The notes below the pieces were generated by a model. It saw only the letters and a program-made list of their open reading frames with translations, searched no databases and was not told the DNA's origin. Both the position numbers and the translations under genes were made by a program. Positions 54,981 through 64,000 of a stretch of 64,000 nt of DNA are shown here, in pieces; within the stretch, counting starts at the first letter, position 1, and each line of letters starts with the position of its first letter. Source of the stretch: Bacillus sp. EB106-08-02-XG196 (GTDB lineage: Bacteria > Bacillota > Bacilli > Bacillales > Cytobacillaceae); contig NZ_JABWSY010000004.1 in assembly GCF_013396335.1 (NCBI RefSeq), forward strand, positions 186,001 through 250,000, read 5' to 3'.

Positions 54981-56249
54981 CTACTTCAAACAAGCACTTT
55001 CTAAGTCAACACAGCATTGTTTGAATTTTTTTCCGCTGCCGCACGGACAAGGATCATTTCGCAATGGCGGTTTTCCTTTAAAATAACGAGCGACATTCTC
55101 CTGAAACAAACGTGCTCTTACTTTGTCTCCCAGCTGCTTCATTCGTTTATCTGCATAGCTGTATACTTGCTTATAACTGGAGCAAAAATAGTCAACCTCT
55201 GAGGCCGAACGATCAGCGTCCCATTTCCGATTTCGTGGACATCCGCCATGGCAGAGTTTTTTCCATTGGCAGGTTTTACATGGGTCAGGCAGCGTTGGCT
55301 TCATTTTTAGAAAAGTATCGTATAAAGGATTCGATAAAATTTCCTCGATTGAATGAGTGGCTACATTGCCAATCTTCCAATCCGGATGGATATAAAAGTC
55401 ACATGGGAAGGCATCTCCGTTTTGCTCTAAAATAATGGTTTGCGGACACTGAGCTCGGTGGATACACAACCCGGGATCCCGATTCATATAAACATTAAGC
55501 ATTTCATCAAAGAATCGGATGGAAGTCCTTGGTTCCCCATTGTTATACCAATAGTCAAAGGCTTCACACAGGAAAGCGCCATACTCTTCTGGTGTAATTT
55601 CGTATACGCCTGGATGGTTTATCTCTTGGGAGCGAAAATCCATACAAGGAATAAACTGAAGAAAAGGGAACCCCTCTGATTCGAAGAAGCTTAATAATTC
55701 CGCTGCTTTTGTAACATTTCCTTTGTGCACAACTGTCAAAATGTTGAAATCAACTTGATGTTTCCGCAATTGATCAATCCCGCGCATCACACGGTCAAAA
55801 CTCCCTTGCCCAAGAGAGGTAACCCTGCGTACATCGTGAATCTCCTTCGGTCCATCTAGACTGACACCAATTAAAAATTGATAGGTTTTAAAAAAATGAG
55901 CCCATTGATCATTAAGCAACGTCCCATTCGTCTGCAGGGAGTTGGAAATGATAGTATTCTTAGGTGCATGTTTAGACTGAAGTGTCACTACCTCCTTAAA
56001 AAAATCAAGCCCGGCCAGTAAAGGTTCACCCCCCTGCCAAGCGAAGGAAGCTGCCCCTTCGGACCTCTCCATGTACTCCTTGATAAACTTTTCCAAAATT
56101 GAAGACTCAATCCGCTTAATTTTACGTCCTGGCTTCCCGCCGCATGTACTGTAATAACAATAATCACATGCCAAATTGCAATCTTCCGAAACCGTCTTCC
56201 ACATAACACTGATATTTCGTTGCTCTGTCATTAGGCAGGCCGTGCTCAT
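54981..56249 (-). CDS. Anaerobic sulfatase-maturating radical SAM enzyme with C-terminal SEC-C motif
   Basis: About 422 residues. The radical SAM cluster CNLACDYCYY is at about 24-33; AWQGGEPLL follows near 75; the SPASM cluster includes CIHRAQCPQ, CDFYIHPDW, CKTCQWKKLCHGGCPRN near 255-345. It oxidises a Cys of a sulfatase to formylglycine, and the sulfatase gene just upstream has such a Cys. At the very end RNDPCPCGSGKKFKQCC is a zinc-binding SEC-C motif as in SecA tails, which is unusual for the classical anSME. ATG 56249 fits the upstream GGAG better than ATG 56255. Confidence 0.92.
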   Translation of the reverse strand: MSTACLMTEQRNISVMWKTVSEDCNLACDYCYYSTCGGKPGRKIKRIESSILEKFIKEYMERSEGAASFAWQGGEPLLAGLDFFKEVVTLQSKHAPKNTIISNSLQTNGTLLNDQWAHFFKTYQFLIGVSLDGPKEIHDVRRVTSLGQGSFDRVMRGIDQLRKHQVDFNILTVVHKGNVTKAAELLSFFESEGFPFLQFIPCMDFRSQEINHPGVYEITPEEYGAFLCEAFDYWYNNGEPRTSIRFFDEMLNVYMNRDPGLCIHRAQCPQTIILEQNGDAFPCDFYIHPDWKIGNVATHSIEEILSNPLYDTFLKMKPTLPDPCKTCQWKKLCHGGCPRNRKWDADRSASEVDYFCSSYKQVYSYADKRMKQLGDKVRARLFQENVARYFKGKPPLRNDPCPCGSGKKFKQCCVDLESACLK

Positions 56250-56280
56250 TGGCATCTTCTCCTTTGGTTAGCTTAAATGG

Positions 56281-56307
56281 AAAGCCCTGAATAGTAATCA
56301 GGGCTTT
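56281..56307 (-). terminator. Hairpin between the sulfatase and maturase genes
   Basis: Ten-base stem (AAAGCCCTGA, 56281-56290, with 56298-56307), 7-base loop, and a short T stretch. It may partly terminate transcription or protect the sulfatase mRNA. Confidence 0.6.
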
Positions 56308-56313
56308 TGAAGA

Positions 56314-57693
56314 TTATTTTTTGAATTCCTTTGCGTGTGTTGGTCCGCCCTCATTCATCACGGTCCATAATGGGTCAACATCATAATCCATCGAAGACAT
56401 CATTTCATCATGCCATTCATTAAGGATATAAACCGCTTCCTTACATATGTCGCGCCTTTCCTCGGCAAGATTAACTTGTTCATACGGATCTTCAGTTAAA
56501 TGGAACAACATCTCTTTTGGGAAATTGTTATGTCCGTCATGATACGAGCGAATATATAACCAATCACCAAATCGAACACTTCGCTGACAAACATGGGCAC
56601 ATTGCGATAGAACCAGGTATTCTCTACCTGCAGACTCTCCCTTTACAATACTGTCAGAATAGCTTTGTCCATCCCATGATTCAACCTTTGGCGCTCCTAG
56701 TAAACTAGCAAGTGTAGGTGCAAGATCAAGATGATAGTGCAATCCCTCATCGACTGTTCCCTTTAACCCGTTTGGCCAGCGGAAAATCATTGGAATACGA
56801 CACGTTCCTTGGTCAGCGGTTCCATGCTCAGAATAAATGCCTAATTCCCCCATATTTTCCCCATGATCAGCGCTAATCAGGATTGCCGTATCTTCCATAA
56901 CTCCTAATTCTTCTAACTTCCGCAGTACCTGTCCGACATGATCATCCATATAACGAATGGCACAATCGTAATTGTCAATGATCATTCTTAAATCGTCGTA
57001 GGCTTCAATCTGCTTGCTATGTCGAGGCCAACGGTAATAATGTGTCTTTGCAAGCTCATTCATATGGTCAATACTGTGTTGATTTACCTTCTGTTGGTGA
57101 AGCTTAAAGACCTCTTCCGTTAACCATTCAGGCATCGGTTCATTGGCAAATGGATTGCCATAATCATCAGGTGTTCGATAAGGCGTATGCGGATCCCAGA
57201 AATTCAAGTGTAAAAACCAATGATCTGCATCGCCATTATCCTCAAGCCATTTAAGCGCAACAGGAAGAACTTGTTCAGCTGATTCTCCGCCGCCTCTGCC
57301 GATATTTAATACTTCATTAAAACCTGCATTGAACTTCCAGGCAGAATGTCTCTCAGCAAATGTACTAATAGTAGCGGTTTTGAAACCAAGCTGACGCAAT
57401 GAGCCTGGAAGACTTTCCCGGTTTAAACGATCGTTAAAGCCGCGTCTTGGTCCTTCATGCCTCATATCAGCTGCAGTTCCGCCATGACCAACCACTCCAT
57501 TATGAATCCCAAATTTTCCTGACATTAAAGCGGACCGTGATGGCAAGCAAGGTGCATCAGAACAATAATAATTGGTAAATCTCACGCCTTCCTTTGCAAT
57601 CTCATCAATATTTGGCGAAGTATTCCGCTGATATCCATAGCAGCCTAAGTGATCGGGACGCAGTGAGTCTAAATCTAAATAGAGAATTCTCAT
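56314..57693 (-). CDS. Cys-type sulfatase, cytosolic
   Basis: About 459 residues of the alkaline-phosphatase/sulfatase fold. Metal Asp residues are in LYLDLDSLRPDHLGCYG (about 4-20), the modified residue is Cys in APCLPSRSALMSG near 53 (C-x-P-S-R), and ISADHGENMGE near 265 gives further metal ligands. It hydrolyses sulfate esters after formylglycine formation by the maturase encoded next. There is no signal peptide, so it acts on imported sulfated sugars. ATG 57693 is preferred over a GTG at 57708. The phased AraC-type promoter lies upstream. Substrate could be sulfated galactose or GlcNAc of mucin-type glycans. Confidence 0.9.
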   Translation of the reverse strand: MRILYLDLDSLRPDHLGCYGYQRNTSPNIDEIAKEGVRFTNYYCSDAPCLPSRSALMSGKFGIHNGVVGHGGTAADMRHEGPRRGFNDRLNRESLPGSLRQLGFKTATISTFAERHSAWKFNAGFNEVLNIGRGGGESAEQVLPVALKWLEDNGDADHWFLHLNFWDPHTPYRTPDDYGNPFANEPMPEWLTEEVFKLHQQKVNQHSIDHMNELAKTHYYRWPRHSKQIEAYDDLRMIIDNYDCAIRYMDDHVGQVLRKLEELGVMEDTAILISADHGENMGELGIYSEHGTADQGTCRIPMIFRWPNGLKGTVDEGLHYHLDLAPTLASLLGAPKVESWDGQSYSDSIVKGESAGREYLVLSQCAHVCQRSVRFGDWLYIRSYHDGHNNFPKEMLFHLTEDPYEQVNLAEERRDICKEAVYILNEWHDEMMSSMDYDVDPLWTVMNEGGPTHAKEFKK

Positions 57694-57764
57694 TAAATAA
57701 TCAACCACCCTTGATCATTAATTTTTATAGAGCATTTTACATAGAATCACTCTATATTTTCTCA

Positions 57765-57794
57765 AGCTTACAACTCACTATAAAAGAACGTAAA
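57765..57794 (-). promoter_or_regulatory. Activator-type promoter of the sulfatase operon
   Basis: TTTACG (57789-57794) and TAAGCT (57765-57770), spacer 18 bases, followed by TGAGAAAATATAG, which differs from the GH2 promoter at two positions only. Confidence 0.72.
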
Positions 57795-57860
57795 TATGTA
57801 TTATTTGTTTACTTGTCTTTTGCATCACCACAGGCTGGAAGGGCTTACAAAAATGATATA
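57789..57860. promoter_or_regulatory. AraC-type binding sites before the sulfatase operon
   Basis: Proximal site 57789-57818 (minus strand GACAA, five bases, CAAATAATACATATTTACG). A degenerate second site begins at 57855, where ATATAT is again 62 bp from the proximal core. This second site lies at the end of the lipoprotein gap and is a weaker match. Confidence 0.6.
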
Positions 57861-57863
57861 TTA

Positions 57864-59444
57864 TTATTCGGCATTTACAAATCGATCATAAGCGGTTTGA
57901 TATACTTCCACCAATTGATCGACACCAAACTCCTTTATTGTCTGGACATAGAGATCCCAATTAGAAAGGGGTTCTTCTCCAGTAATAAATTTTTCTTCCA
58001 TTTGTACTACATAATCATTTAAAACCATTGTAATACCTGTAATTTGATCCAATTCTTCCGGTTTTAAAAATACTTCCGGAAATGGGACTTGGCCGTTTGA
58101 AATGATTTTCGTTTCGGTTTCCCGATAATTGAACTCCGAAAATTCATTTTTAAACGATTTCGCATATTCACTATGGGTCCAATTCGGTACATTAATTCCA
58201 TAATTCGGTGTTAAGGTTCCGCGATGATTTGGCGGCAGGTCAGAAATATATTTCCGTATCGTTTTTTCCTTATCTGCCCATTTCCATATATCTCCTTCAT
58301 CTAAGGAATGCAGGAAGATCGAACCCTCTGAGGAGTATGAATAATCAATCCAGCGTATGGTCGCCTCTGGGTAAGGATTGACTTTCGTAATCGCAAACTG
58401 GCCGACACTTTGACCACTGCTGATCGGAATCACAGGCTTGGTAATAGTAGGACCTTTGACAGGCTGCATCATGGGATTTTCTAAGTTATCGGGCATACCT
58501 AAAAAAGCTCCAGGGCCCCAGTTCGCATACAGACCGACTTGATTAGCAAAACCTTTTGCATATTTTTGCTCATGAGATTGCGAGAAGGTTTCATGGTCGA
58601 GAAGTCTCTCTTCCCATAATCGATGCATAAATTCTAAATATGCATTATACTCAGGCTGAATCGCTCCATACTTGACTTGACCGTTATAAACTCCATGCTC
58701 GCTTGAAACTATGCCAAAGAACCCCATAAACCATTGATTGATTTCCTCCATTTTCGCAGCTGTTAACGGGATTTCATCCTTTTCCCCATTCCCATTGGGA
58801 TCTTCATTTTTCATTCTTTTTAATAATTCATACAACTCGTCGGACGTCTTAGGGAGTTTGGTTACATTTAAAGCTTTTAGAAACGAACCATTGTACCAGA
58901 GCGGACTTCGATACCATCTAAGTGAGCGGTCAACGGATGGCAGTGCATAAATATGACCATCTAAAGCGGTAATCGATTTTTTTATATCCGGGTGTTCTTC
59001 AAACATCTTTTGGATATTTGGTGCGTATTGTTCAATTAATCCTTCCAGTGGAACCAACAATCCTTGGCTGCTGTATATGATAATTTCACTGTTAGACAAG
59101 GATGATGCATAGAAAATATCTGGAAGTTCATTGCTTGCAAACAGAAGTTTTTTTCTTGTTGTAAAACTATCAGAGGGAGGTGTATTAAAGATAAAATGAA
59201 TATTTGTTTTTCTTTCCATTTCTTTAAAGTATTTCATGTTCTCCCATTTCGAGACCCCGACATTGGGAGCAAACATCGTCAGCGTAATTTTCTCATCGAC
59301 AATCGGGAATCCTTTTTTATTGATTTCTATTTTTGGCTTAGAAATCGTCTCGTTCTTTTGATTTTGGGCGCTTCGAGAAGTGCAGGCTGATAAGACACTT
59401 AATAGAAAGAAAAAGCTCATAAATATCAAAAATCGTTTTTTCAT
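57864..59444 (-). CDS. Third ABC oligosaccharide-binding lipoprotein (no permeases adjacent)
   Basis: 526 residues; signal ends in SVLSAC with the lipid Cys at 21. The mature part begins INKKGFPIVDEKITLTMFAP and has the calcium-loop NEDPNGNGEKDEIPL near 210; it is homologous throughout to the protein at 38661-40244. It is alone: the gene upstream is a divergent AraC sensor and no permease follows. It may share the second importer's permeases, giving a second substrate range, or be paired with the permease at the right edge, which is of another type. AAAGGG precedes the ATG. Confidence 0.88.
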   Translation of the reverse strand: MKKRFLIFMSFFFLLSVLSACTSRSAQNQKNETISKPKIEINKKGFPIVDEKITLTMFAPNVGVSKWENMKYFKEMERKTNIHFIFNTPPSDSFTTRKKLLFASNELPDIFYASSLSNSEIIIYSSQGLLVPLEGLIEQYAPNIQKMFEEHPDIKKSITALDGHIYALPSVDRSLRWYRSPLWYNGSFLKALNVTKLPKTSDELYELLKRMKNEDPNGNGEKDEIPLTAAKMEEINQWFMGFFGIVSSEHGVYNGQVKYGAIQPEYNAYLEFMHRLWEERLLDHETFSQSHEQKYAKGFANQVGLYANWGPGAFLGMPDNLENPMMQPVKGPTITKPVIPISSGQSVGQFAITKVNPYPEATIRWIDYSYSSEGSIFLHSLDEGDIWKWADKEKTIRKYISDLPPNHRGTLTPNYGINVPNWTHSEYAKSFKNEFSEFNYRETETKIISNGQVPFPEVFLKPEELDQITGITMVLNDYVVQMEEKFITGEEPLSNWDLYVQTIKEFGVDQLVEVYQTAYDRFVNAE

Positions 59445-59664
59445 CCTGTAAACCCTTTCATTTTAAATATATTAAAAGCACGTAAATATCAAAGACTATT
59501 CTATTAAGAATAACATACATAATTTGATAGATTTATCTCACCTTATCAAAATAATTAAAATTTTTCTATAATTCATAAATAAATTTTTAGTTTTTCCGGC
59601 CTTTTCACTTAAAATATTCTTTATAATGATAGTATCTTATTTTTGAAAGAAAGGTGAATGAATT

Positions 59665-61887
59665 TTGTTCAAGGTTTTTTCAAGATTGCAGCTAAAATAC
59701 ATACTCTCTTATATGTTAATTTTTCTTGTTCCATTTTCAACAATGGCTTTTATTTTTTATCAAAACTCTGTAAGCAGCTTACGAGAAGAAATTGAGCTTT
59801 CGAACTTGAATAATTTAAATAATATTAAAACCATAACGGATAACCGCTTAAAAGAATTGACAAAGACAGCACATCTCATATCATTTAATCCTAAATTAAC
59901 ACCTAATGTAATTAGGAAAAACGAATTTCAATCAGAAGCGATTAAACAACTTGAAAAGTATAAAGAAACCAGTTCTATTATCACGGAATTACATCTTTTT
60001 TATCAAAATCAAAATTTGATTTATTCTTCAAAGGGGCTAATGTCCAGTGATATTTTTCTTAAAAACCGGATTGCTAATCAAAGTCTGACTGAAGATACGT
60101 TAGCTAGTGAGATCATGAAAATTGATTCTCCACATGTGTCCACCAGCTTAACATTATTTTCTCATCATCCCGTATTTTTGTATCCGCTTTCCTCAGGTTC
60201 AGGAAATACTTATGGAACTTTGGTACTTGAATTGGATGAAACCTTTTTTAAAGAGATGACTCAAAACACGCTCGGCAGCTTCGAAGGAAATGTGTTTATT
60301 TTTAACCAAAATAATGAGAAAATCGGGACGTATTCGAATAACGAAGATTCCAGTGTGAAGACTGCTGATGTTATTAAAATCGTAAACAACCAATCCGGTA
60401 TCAGTGAAATCAAGATAAATAACGTGAATTACTCCATTTCAACGGTCAAATCTGAAACAAGCAGCTGGTCATTCGTTACTGTTATACCGACGGAACAGTT
60501 TTTTAGCAAGGTCTCAGAGTTCAAAACGTTTATTTTCCTAGTGATTGCCTTTATTGTGTTTGCTACTACGATCATTTCAATCTATATTTCACTGAGACAA
60601 TCTGGACCAATAAAGAAGCTAATTGATTTTGTTCAAAGAAAAGATCTTGACTATCAAGTAACGAGTAAGAATGAATTCGCCAGTCTGCAGCAGTCCATCG
60701 AGAATGTCTTTAAAAGCCATGAGTATTTAAATGATAAATTTGCCAAACAAGAACCATTAATCCGTGATCAATTTCTAATCATGCTTCTCCAAGGTCAGAT
60801 GAAGGCTGTAGAACATGCAAAGGAATTGTTCGAATCCTTTGATTTCAACTTTGATGATTCTTATTTTTTTGTGATGACGGCTTCCCTCCCGCAGTCACAT
60901 TTAAGTGAAATTAATTTAGAAGAATTAGAGTTTAGGACCAACCAGTTGCTGGCCGATACAACGGTGTATGAAGTGGAATTAATTAATGATAATTTGCTTG
61001 CTTACATAGTGAAGCGGAAAAGTGATAACCTGACTGAAAAACAGCAATTTTTAGACCGGTTTGAACAATTATTATTGGAGCTTGAACCTTCCATCATCAT
61101 CGGAGTCGGAGAAACGTATAAAGGGAAGGAACAAATCAATCGTTCGTTTATTGAAGCATCGGCGGCACATGAAAATGGGAAGCTGAAGGAAAAGCAAGGA
61201 ATTACCTCCTTCCTTCAACTTAAAGGATCCCAAGAATCCCTTTGGCTGCCTAAAGAGCACCTGCTTAAATTATCCCACAGCTATAAACAAGGAAATGCTG
61301 AAATAGCGAAAGAATCGACGAAAGCTCTACTTACTTGGTTAAAGCACAATCAATCATCGATCCTGTTATTTAAGCACATGAAATACGATATTATTAACAC
61401 TATCTTTAAAACCGTTACAGAAATAGACATCACCTTTAATCTTGAAAAATTATATTACTTAACTGAAATAGAAGCTCTAGACCAGTTAGAGGAGAAACTT
61501 ACAGTATTTACTGACGAAATCTGCTTTAAAATAAATAAAAACAAAGAAAATCAAAAATACGAGCTGCAATCTAATATTTTTAAATATATTGACGAGCATT
61601 ATAATCAATATGATTTAAGCTTGGAGAATGTAGCTAATACATTTAACCTTTCTACTTCCTATTTAAGCCGCTTTATAAAAGAAGAAACAAGTATCACTTT
61701 TTCCCAATATGTATGGGAATTACGGCTTAATGAAGTGAAGAAACAATTAATAGAAACGAAGATGCCAGTGAAGGATATTGTTTCAGAAGTTGGCTATATC
61801 GATGTCCCGAATTTCACGAGAAAATTTAAAAGTGCCGTCGGAATTACTCCAGGTGAATATCGAAAATTAAAATCTGAAATACATTAG
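59665..61887 (+). CDS. Membrane-bound AraC-family regulator (third)
   Basis: 740 residues: first helix (about 9-32; LKYILSYMLIFLVPFSTMAF), extracellular sensor (35-275), second helix (about 285-305), cytosolic linker, and AraC helix-turn-helix pair (about 635-735; LSLENVANTFNLSTSYLSRF and VPNFTRKFKSAVGITPGEYR). It is paralogous to 42490-44766; the recognition helices are so alike that both may bind related sites. The start is TTG with AAAGGTG eight bases upstream. It is divergent from the third lipoprotein gene, its probable target. TATAAT at 59622-59627 may be its -10 box, with no clear -35. Confidence 0.87.
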   Translation: MFKVFSRLQLKYILSYMLIFLVPFSTMAFIFYQNSVSSLREEIELSNLNNLNNIKTITDNRLKELTKTAHLISFNPKLTPNVIRKNEFQSEAIKQLEKYKETSSIITELHLFYQNQNLIYSSKGLMSSDIFLKNRIANQSLTEDTLASEIMKIDSPHVSTSLTLFSHHPVFLYPLSSGSGNTYGTLVLELDETFFKEMTQNTLGSFEGNVFIFNQNNEKIGTYSNNEDSSVKTADVIKIVNNQSGISEIKINNVNYSISTVKSETSSWSFVTVIPTEQFFSKVSEFKTFIFLVIAFIVFATTIISIYISLRQSGPIKKLIDFVQRKDLDYQVTSKNEFASLQQSIENVFKSHEYLNDKFAKQEPLIRDQFLIMLLQGQMKAVEHAKELFESFDFNFDDSYFFVMTASLPQSHLSEINLEELEFRTNQLLADTTVYEVELINDNLLAYIVKRKSDNLTEKQQFLDRFEQLLLELEPSIIIGVGETYKGKEQINRSFIEASAAHENGKLKEKQGITSFLQLKGSQESLWLPKEHLLKLSHSYKQGNAEIAKESTKALLTWLKHNQSSILLFKHMKYDIINTIFKTVTEIDITFNLEKLYYLTEIEALDQLEEKLTVFTDEICFKINKNKENQKYELQSNIFKYIDEHYNQYDLSLENVANTFNLSTSYLSRFIKEETSITFSQYVWELRLNEVKKQLIETKMPVKDIVSEVGYIDVPNFTRKFKSAVGITPGEYRKLKSEIH

Positions 61888-61889
61888 AC

Positions 61890-61920
61890 AAGAGGCTGTA
61901 CCCAATGGGTGCAGCCTCTT
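61890..61920. terminator. Bidirectional terminator between converging genes
   Basis: Stem AAGAGGCTG...CAGCCTCTT (61890-61898 with 61912-61920) extended by an inner ACCCA/TGGGT pairing. It closes the plus-strand AraC gene and the minus-strand Gfo/Idh gene. Confidence 0.82.
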
Positions 61921-61924
61921 TCAT

Positions 61925-62983
61925 TTATTCAAAGACGATTTCTTGTTCTTTTCCAGCTGATTCGTAAATAGCAGTTAAAATCTTCATCATTTCAACGCCA
62001 TCATCAATCCCGCCGATTGGCTGCTCACCAGTTAGACAGCAATTGACGAAGTGATTAATTTCATTTTGAAAGCTATCAGAAAAATGAAACCATGGGTGAT
62101 CAATTTGCGGTGTGCTATTCAGAATTGTATTGTTCTCCTCATGAACAATGACAAGACTGGGATCAATCTCAGCACCGCCTTTATCACCAAAGATAACAGC
62201 ACTCGATTGATCCTGTTTCGCATGAAGCGTAAAGCTGACATCAACCATTAAAGACGCACCATTTTCAAAACGAATTAATGCATTGGCTAAATCTTCAACA
62301 TTATTTTCCGGAGAGTAATCAGCCGCTTTATAAAAGGAAAGGTTTTTAATATTTGTGCGGTTACCTAGCTTATTATACGTATTAGCGCTGACAGTCTTGA
62401 CTTTTGGCCGGCCCATTAAGTACCATAACAAATCGAGGACATGGACGCCAAGATCTATTAATGGACCGCCTCCGGAACGGGATTTATCTGAAAACCAGCC
62501 CCCTGGATTTCCAAATCTTCTTAAGTTTGATGCCTTCGCATAATAAATTTCACCTAATAAACCTGTATCGATATACTCTTTTAAAACAGCAATACTAGAA
62601 GCATGACGACGGACATAGCCAATCATAAATTGTTTATGGTTCCGGTCCGTTGCGGCTTTGATTTCCAGCGCCTCATCATAATTAATACATAATGGTTTCT
62701 CGCATAACACATGCTTTCGCGCATCTAATGCAGCGACGGAAATTTCCTTGTGTGTATTATTCCAGGTTACCACACTAATGGCATCCAGCTCCGGGTTTTT
62801 CAGCATTTCACGATAATCTGTAAAGACATTAGCAATCGAATACTTATTTGCTTTTTCGGAAGCACGTTCTTCTACCAAATCACATATAGCGGCTAATTCT
62901 ACATCAGGATTATTTTTATAGGCTTCCAGATGTGCTTCTGACAATGAGCCTGCTCCAACTACGCCAACCTTCAACTTTTTCAC
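61925..62983 (-). CDS. Gfo/Idh/MocA-family oxidoreductase (paralogue of 44995-46074)
   Basis: 352 residues with GTG start and GAGGAGG upstream. GVVGAGSLSEAHLEAY, catalytic Lys in LCEKPLCINYDEAL near 95, GNPGGWFSDKSRSGGGPLID near 170 with Asp/His, and NTYNKLGNRTNIKNLSFY. Similarity to the protein at 44995 is very high, especially in the substrate domain, so both probably act on the same sugar. It follows a permease gene in what looks like a separate transport operon running in from the right. Confidence 0.82.
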   Translation of the reverse strand: MKKLKVGVVGAGSLSEAHLEAYKNNPDVELAAICDLVEERASEKANKYSIANVFTDYREMLKNPELDAISVVTWNNTHKEISVAALDARKHVLCEKPLCINYDEALEIKAATDRNHKQFMIGYVRRHASSIAVLKEYIDTGLLGEIYYAKASNLRRFGNPGGWFSDKSRSGGGPLIDLGVHVLDLLWYLMGRPKVKTVSANTYNKLGNRTNIKNLSFYKAADYSPENNVEDLANALIRFENGASLMVDVSFTLHAKQDQSSAVIFGDKGGAEIDPSLVIVHEENNTILNSTPQIDHPWFHFSDSFQNEINHFVNCCLTGEQPIGGIDDGVEMMKILTAIYESAGKEQEIVFE

Positions 62984-63063
62984 TTTTTTCCTCCTCTATA
63001 ATACATCATTATTTATAAATTTCGCCCAACACATCAATAAAGCACAGGATGATAGATTTGTCA

Positions 63064-64000
63064 TTATTCCACTAGCCCTGTACGTTCCACCCCTTCTACG
63101 AAATGACGCTGGAAAATCATAAATATAAGTAATGGAGGCAAAATTGCAAGGAAGCTTGCTGCCATTTTAATCGCTCTAGCTTCAAAGGATGTAATTTGCT
63201 GGCTCTCAATAAAACTTGTTATAACTCGATCCATCTGAAGCAATTCACTGGCCAAAGGTAAACTTTTTGCATCTGCTAAAAACATTTGCGGGAAATAAGT
63301 ATCATTCCACGTCCATACAAATGAAAACAGAAATACAACTAAAATTGCGGGTTTAGCTAATGGGAGCATGACCTTTAAATAGAATTTTATTGCTGTTGCC
63401 CCATCAATTTTAGCCGCTTCTTCGAGCTCCTTTGGCTGAGTGAGAAAGAATTGGCGGAAAATAATGACGAATAATGCCCCTTTTACTCCAAAGCCAAAAA
63501 TAGATGGGATAATTAAGGTTAGAATCGAATTGTCCAGCCCTAAATTTCGAAATGCTACAATTGTAGGCAAAACAATCACCTGAGGAGGGATAATAAATGC
63601 CAATAACAATAGCCCAAAAACGAGTTTCTTAAACGGAAAATCCAATCGAGCCAAAGCATACCCAGCCAATCCTGTAGAAATACAATGGAAAACAGCTGCA
63701 GATAATGCCACGACAAAGCTGATTAAAAAAGACTTTGTATAATCAAGCATCTCCCACGCTTTCTCCATATGTCCAAAATAAATCTCCGTAGGAATCCAAG
63801 TAACCGTTGGATCAATGATATCCTCAGTGGTCATCAACATGTTAACCATCATTTTCAAAATAGGGTTAAGATAAATATAGGAAGTTGCAATAAAAATCGT
63901 GTATAAGAAGGCCTTGAAAAGAAGGCCCTCATTTATTTCTCTTCCAAGCACCGTATATTTAACGGACCTTAAACTTCTTGTAAGGAACGGATTGTACCTT
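63064..64000 (-). CDS. ABC transporter permease, MalG-type CUT1 (5' end outside window)
   Basis: At least 312 residues are open to the right edge: upstream of a GTG at 63951 the frame continues without stop (reading RYNPFLTRSLRSVKYTVLGR), so the true start lies beyond 64000. About six membrane segments; EAA loop KELEEAAKIDGATAIKFYLK near residue 205, C-terminus MIFQRHFVEGVERTGLVE. This is a MalG-like CUT1 type, different from the LplB/YtcP-type permeases above, so it belongs to a further importer. A Gfo/Idh gene follows. Substrate unknown. Confidence 0.88.
   Translation of the reverse strand, partial: RYNPFLTRSLRSVKYTVLGREINEGLLFKAFLYTIFIATSYIYLNPILKMMVNMLMTTEDIIDPTVTWIPTEIYFGHMEKAWEMLDYTKSFLISFVVALSAAVFHCISTGLAGYALARLDFPFKKLVFGLLLLAFIIPPQVIVLPTIVAFRNLGLDNSILTLIIPSIFGFGVKGALFVIIFRQFFLTQPKELEEAAKIDGATAIKFYLKVMLPLAKPAILVVFLFSFVWTWNDTYFPQMFLADAKSLPLASELLQMDRVITSFIESQQITSFEARAIKMAASFLAILPPLLIFMIFQRHFVEGVERTGLVE

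Noticed and set aside
59481..59520. CGTAAATATC before the third lipoprotein gene as a further AraC-type promoter
   Set aside because: The core resembles the GH2 and sulfatase proximal sites, but the N18-spaced -10 would fall in the ribosome binding site and no second repeat is present 62 bp away.
63951..64000. GTG at 63951 as start of the right-edge permease
   Set aside because: The frame is open upstream to the edge with family-like sequence and no ribosome binding site precedes the GTG, so the real start is outside.

Overview
The window looks like an accessory chromosomal segment of a low-GC Gram-positive bacterium of the Bacillaceae type. Supporting signs are strong AGGAGG-type ribosome binding sites, frequent TTG and GTG starts, LplB/YtcP-type permeases, YesN-like membrane-bound AraC regulators, cre-like sites and DUF624 proteins. 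Almost every gene is on the minus strand; only a LacI-type regulator (about 27.2-28.3 kb) and one AraC-type sensor (59.7-61.9 kb) are on the plus strand. I saw no rRNA, tRNA, CRISPR array, transposase or phage gene. The whole window is one large glycan import and degradation island.

Layout, left to right. (1) 0-5 kb: an amino-sugar operon (ROK kinase, AgaS-type isomerase/deaminase, NagA/AgaA-type deacetylase, LacC-type tagatose-6-phosphate kinase cut by the left edge) with its own GntR/HutC regulator; the set fits N-acetylgalactosamine catabolism. (2) 5-10.6 kb: a non-phosphorylating L-fucose oxidation operon (lactonase, split UxaA-type dehydratase, two SDR dehydrogenases, FAH-family hydrolase, FucU mutarotase). 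(3) 10.6-22.5 kb: ABC importer (two permeases and a lipoprotein), two GH110-like proteins, a GH95 alpha-fucosidase, a Gfo/Idh/MocA oxidoreductase and a DUF624 protein. (4) 22.7-28.3 kb: AraC sensor, a 207-residue unknown membrane protein, a GH29 alpha-fucosidase and a LacI regulator. (5) 28.4-32.4 kb: GH38 and GH125 alpha-mannosidases. (6) 32.5-38.4 kb: two sugar-isomerase-like TIM barrels, a 1031-residue clan-GH-A-like protein and a minimal GH20 protein. (7) 38.7-44.8 kb: second ABC importer with its AraC sensor. (8) 45-57.7 kb: Gfo/Idh proteins, an EEP-family phosphoesterase, an MFS transporter, a second GH29, a TIM barrel, a GH2 beta-galactosidase, a sulfatase and its radical-SAM maturase. 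(9) 57.9-64 kb: a third binding lipoprotein, AraC sensor, Gfo/Idh protein and a permease cut by the right edge.

None of the glycosidases nor the sulfatase has a visible signal peptide, while the binding proteins are lipoproteins. The design is therefore import first, then dismantle in the cytosol. No ABC ATPase is encoded, so a shared MsmX-type ATPase elsewhere is expected. The enzyme set (alpha-1,3-galactosidase-like, alpha-1,2- and other fucosidases, beta-galactosidase, beta-hexosaminidase-like, alpha-mannosidases, sulfatase, GalNAc and fucose catabolism) points to host-type glycans such as blood-group/mucin oligosaccharides and N-glycans.

Two regulatory codes can be read directly. A LacI-type palindrome TGTTAYCGRTAACA sits at the promoters of the fucose operon and the GH29 gene, with variants near the ABC operon and the lacI gene. 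A different motif family (CAAAnnnnACATAT, mostly as two copies 62 bp apart next to a TTTACG-N18-TAAGCT promoter) precedes the GH20, GH2 and sulfatase operons, with related sites before the second ABC operon and a Gfo/Idh gene. This suggests that one AraC-type sensor runs scattered operons as a single regulon.
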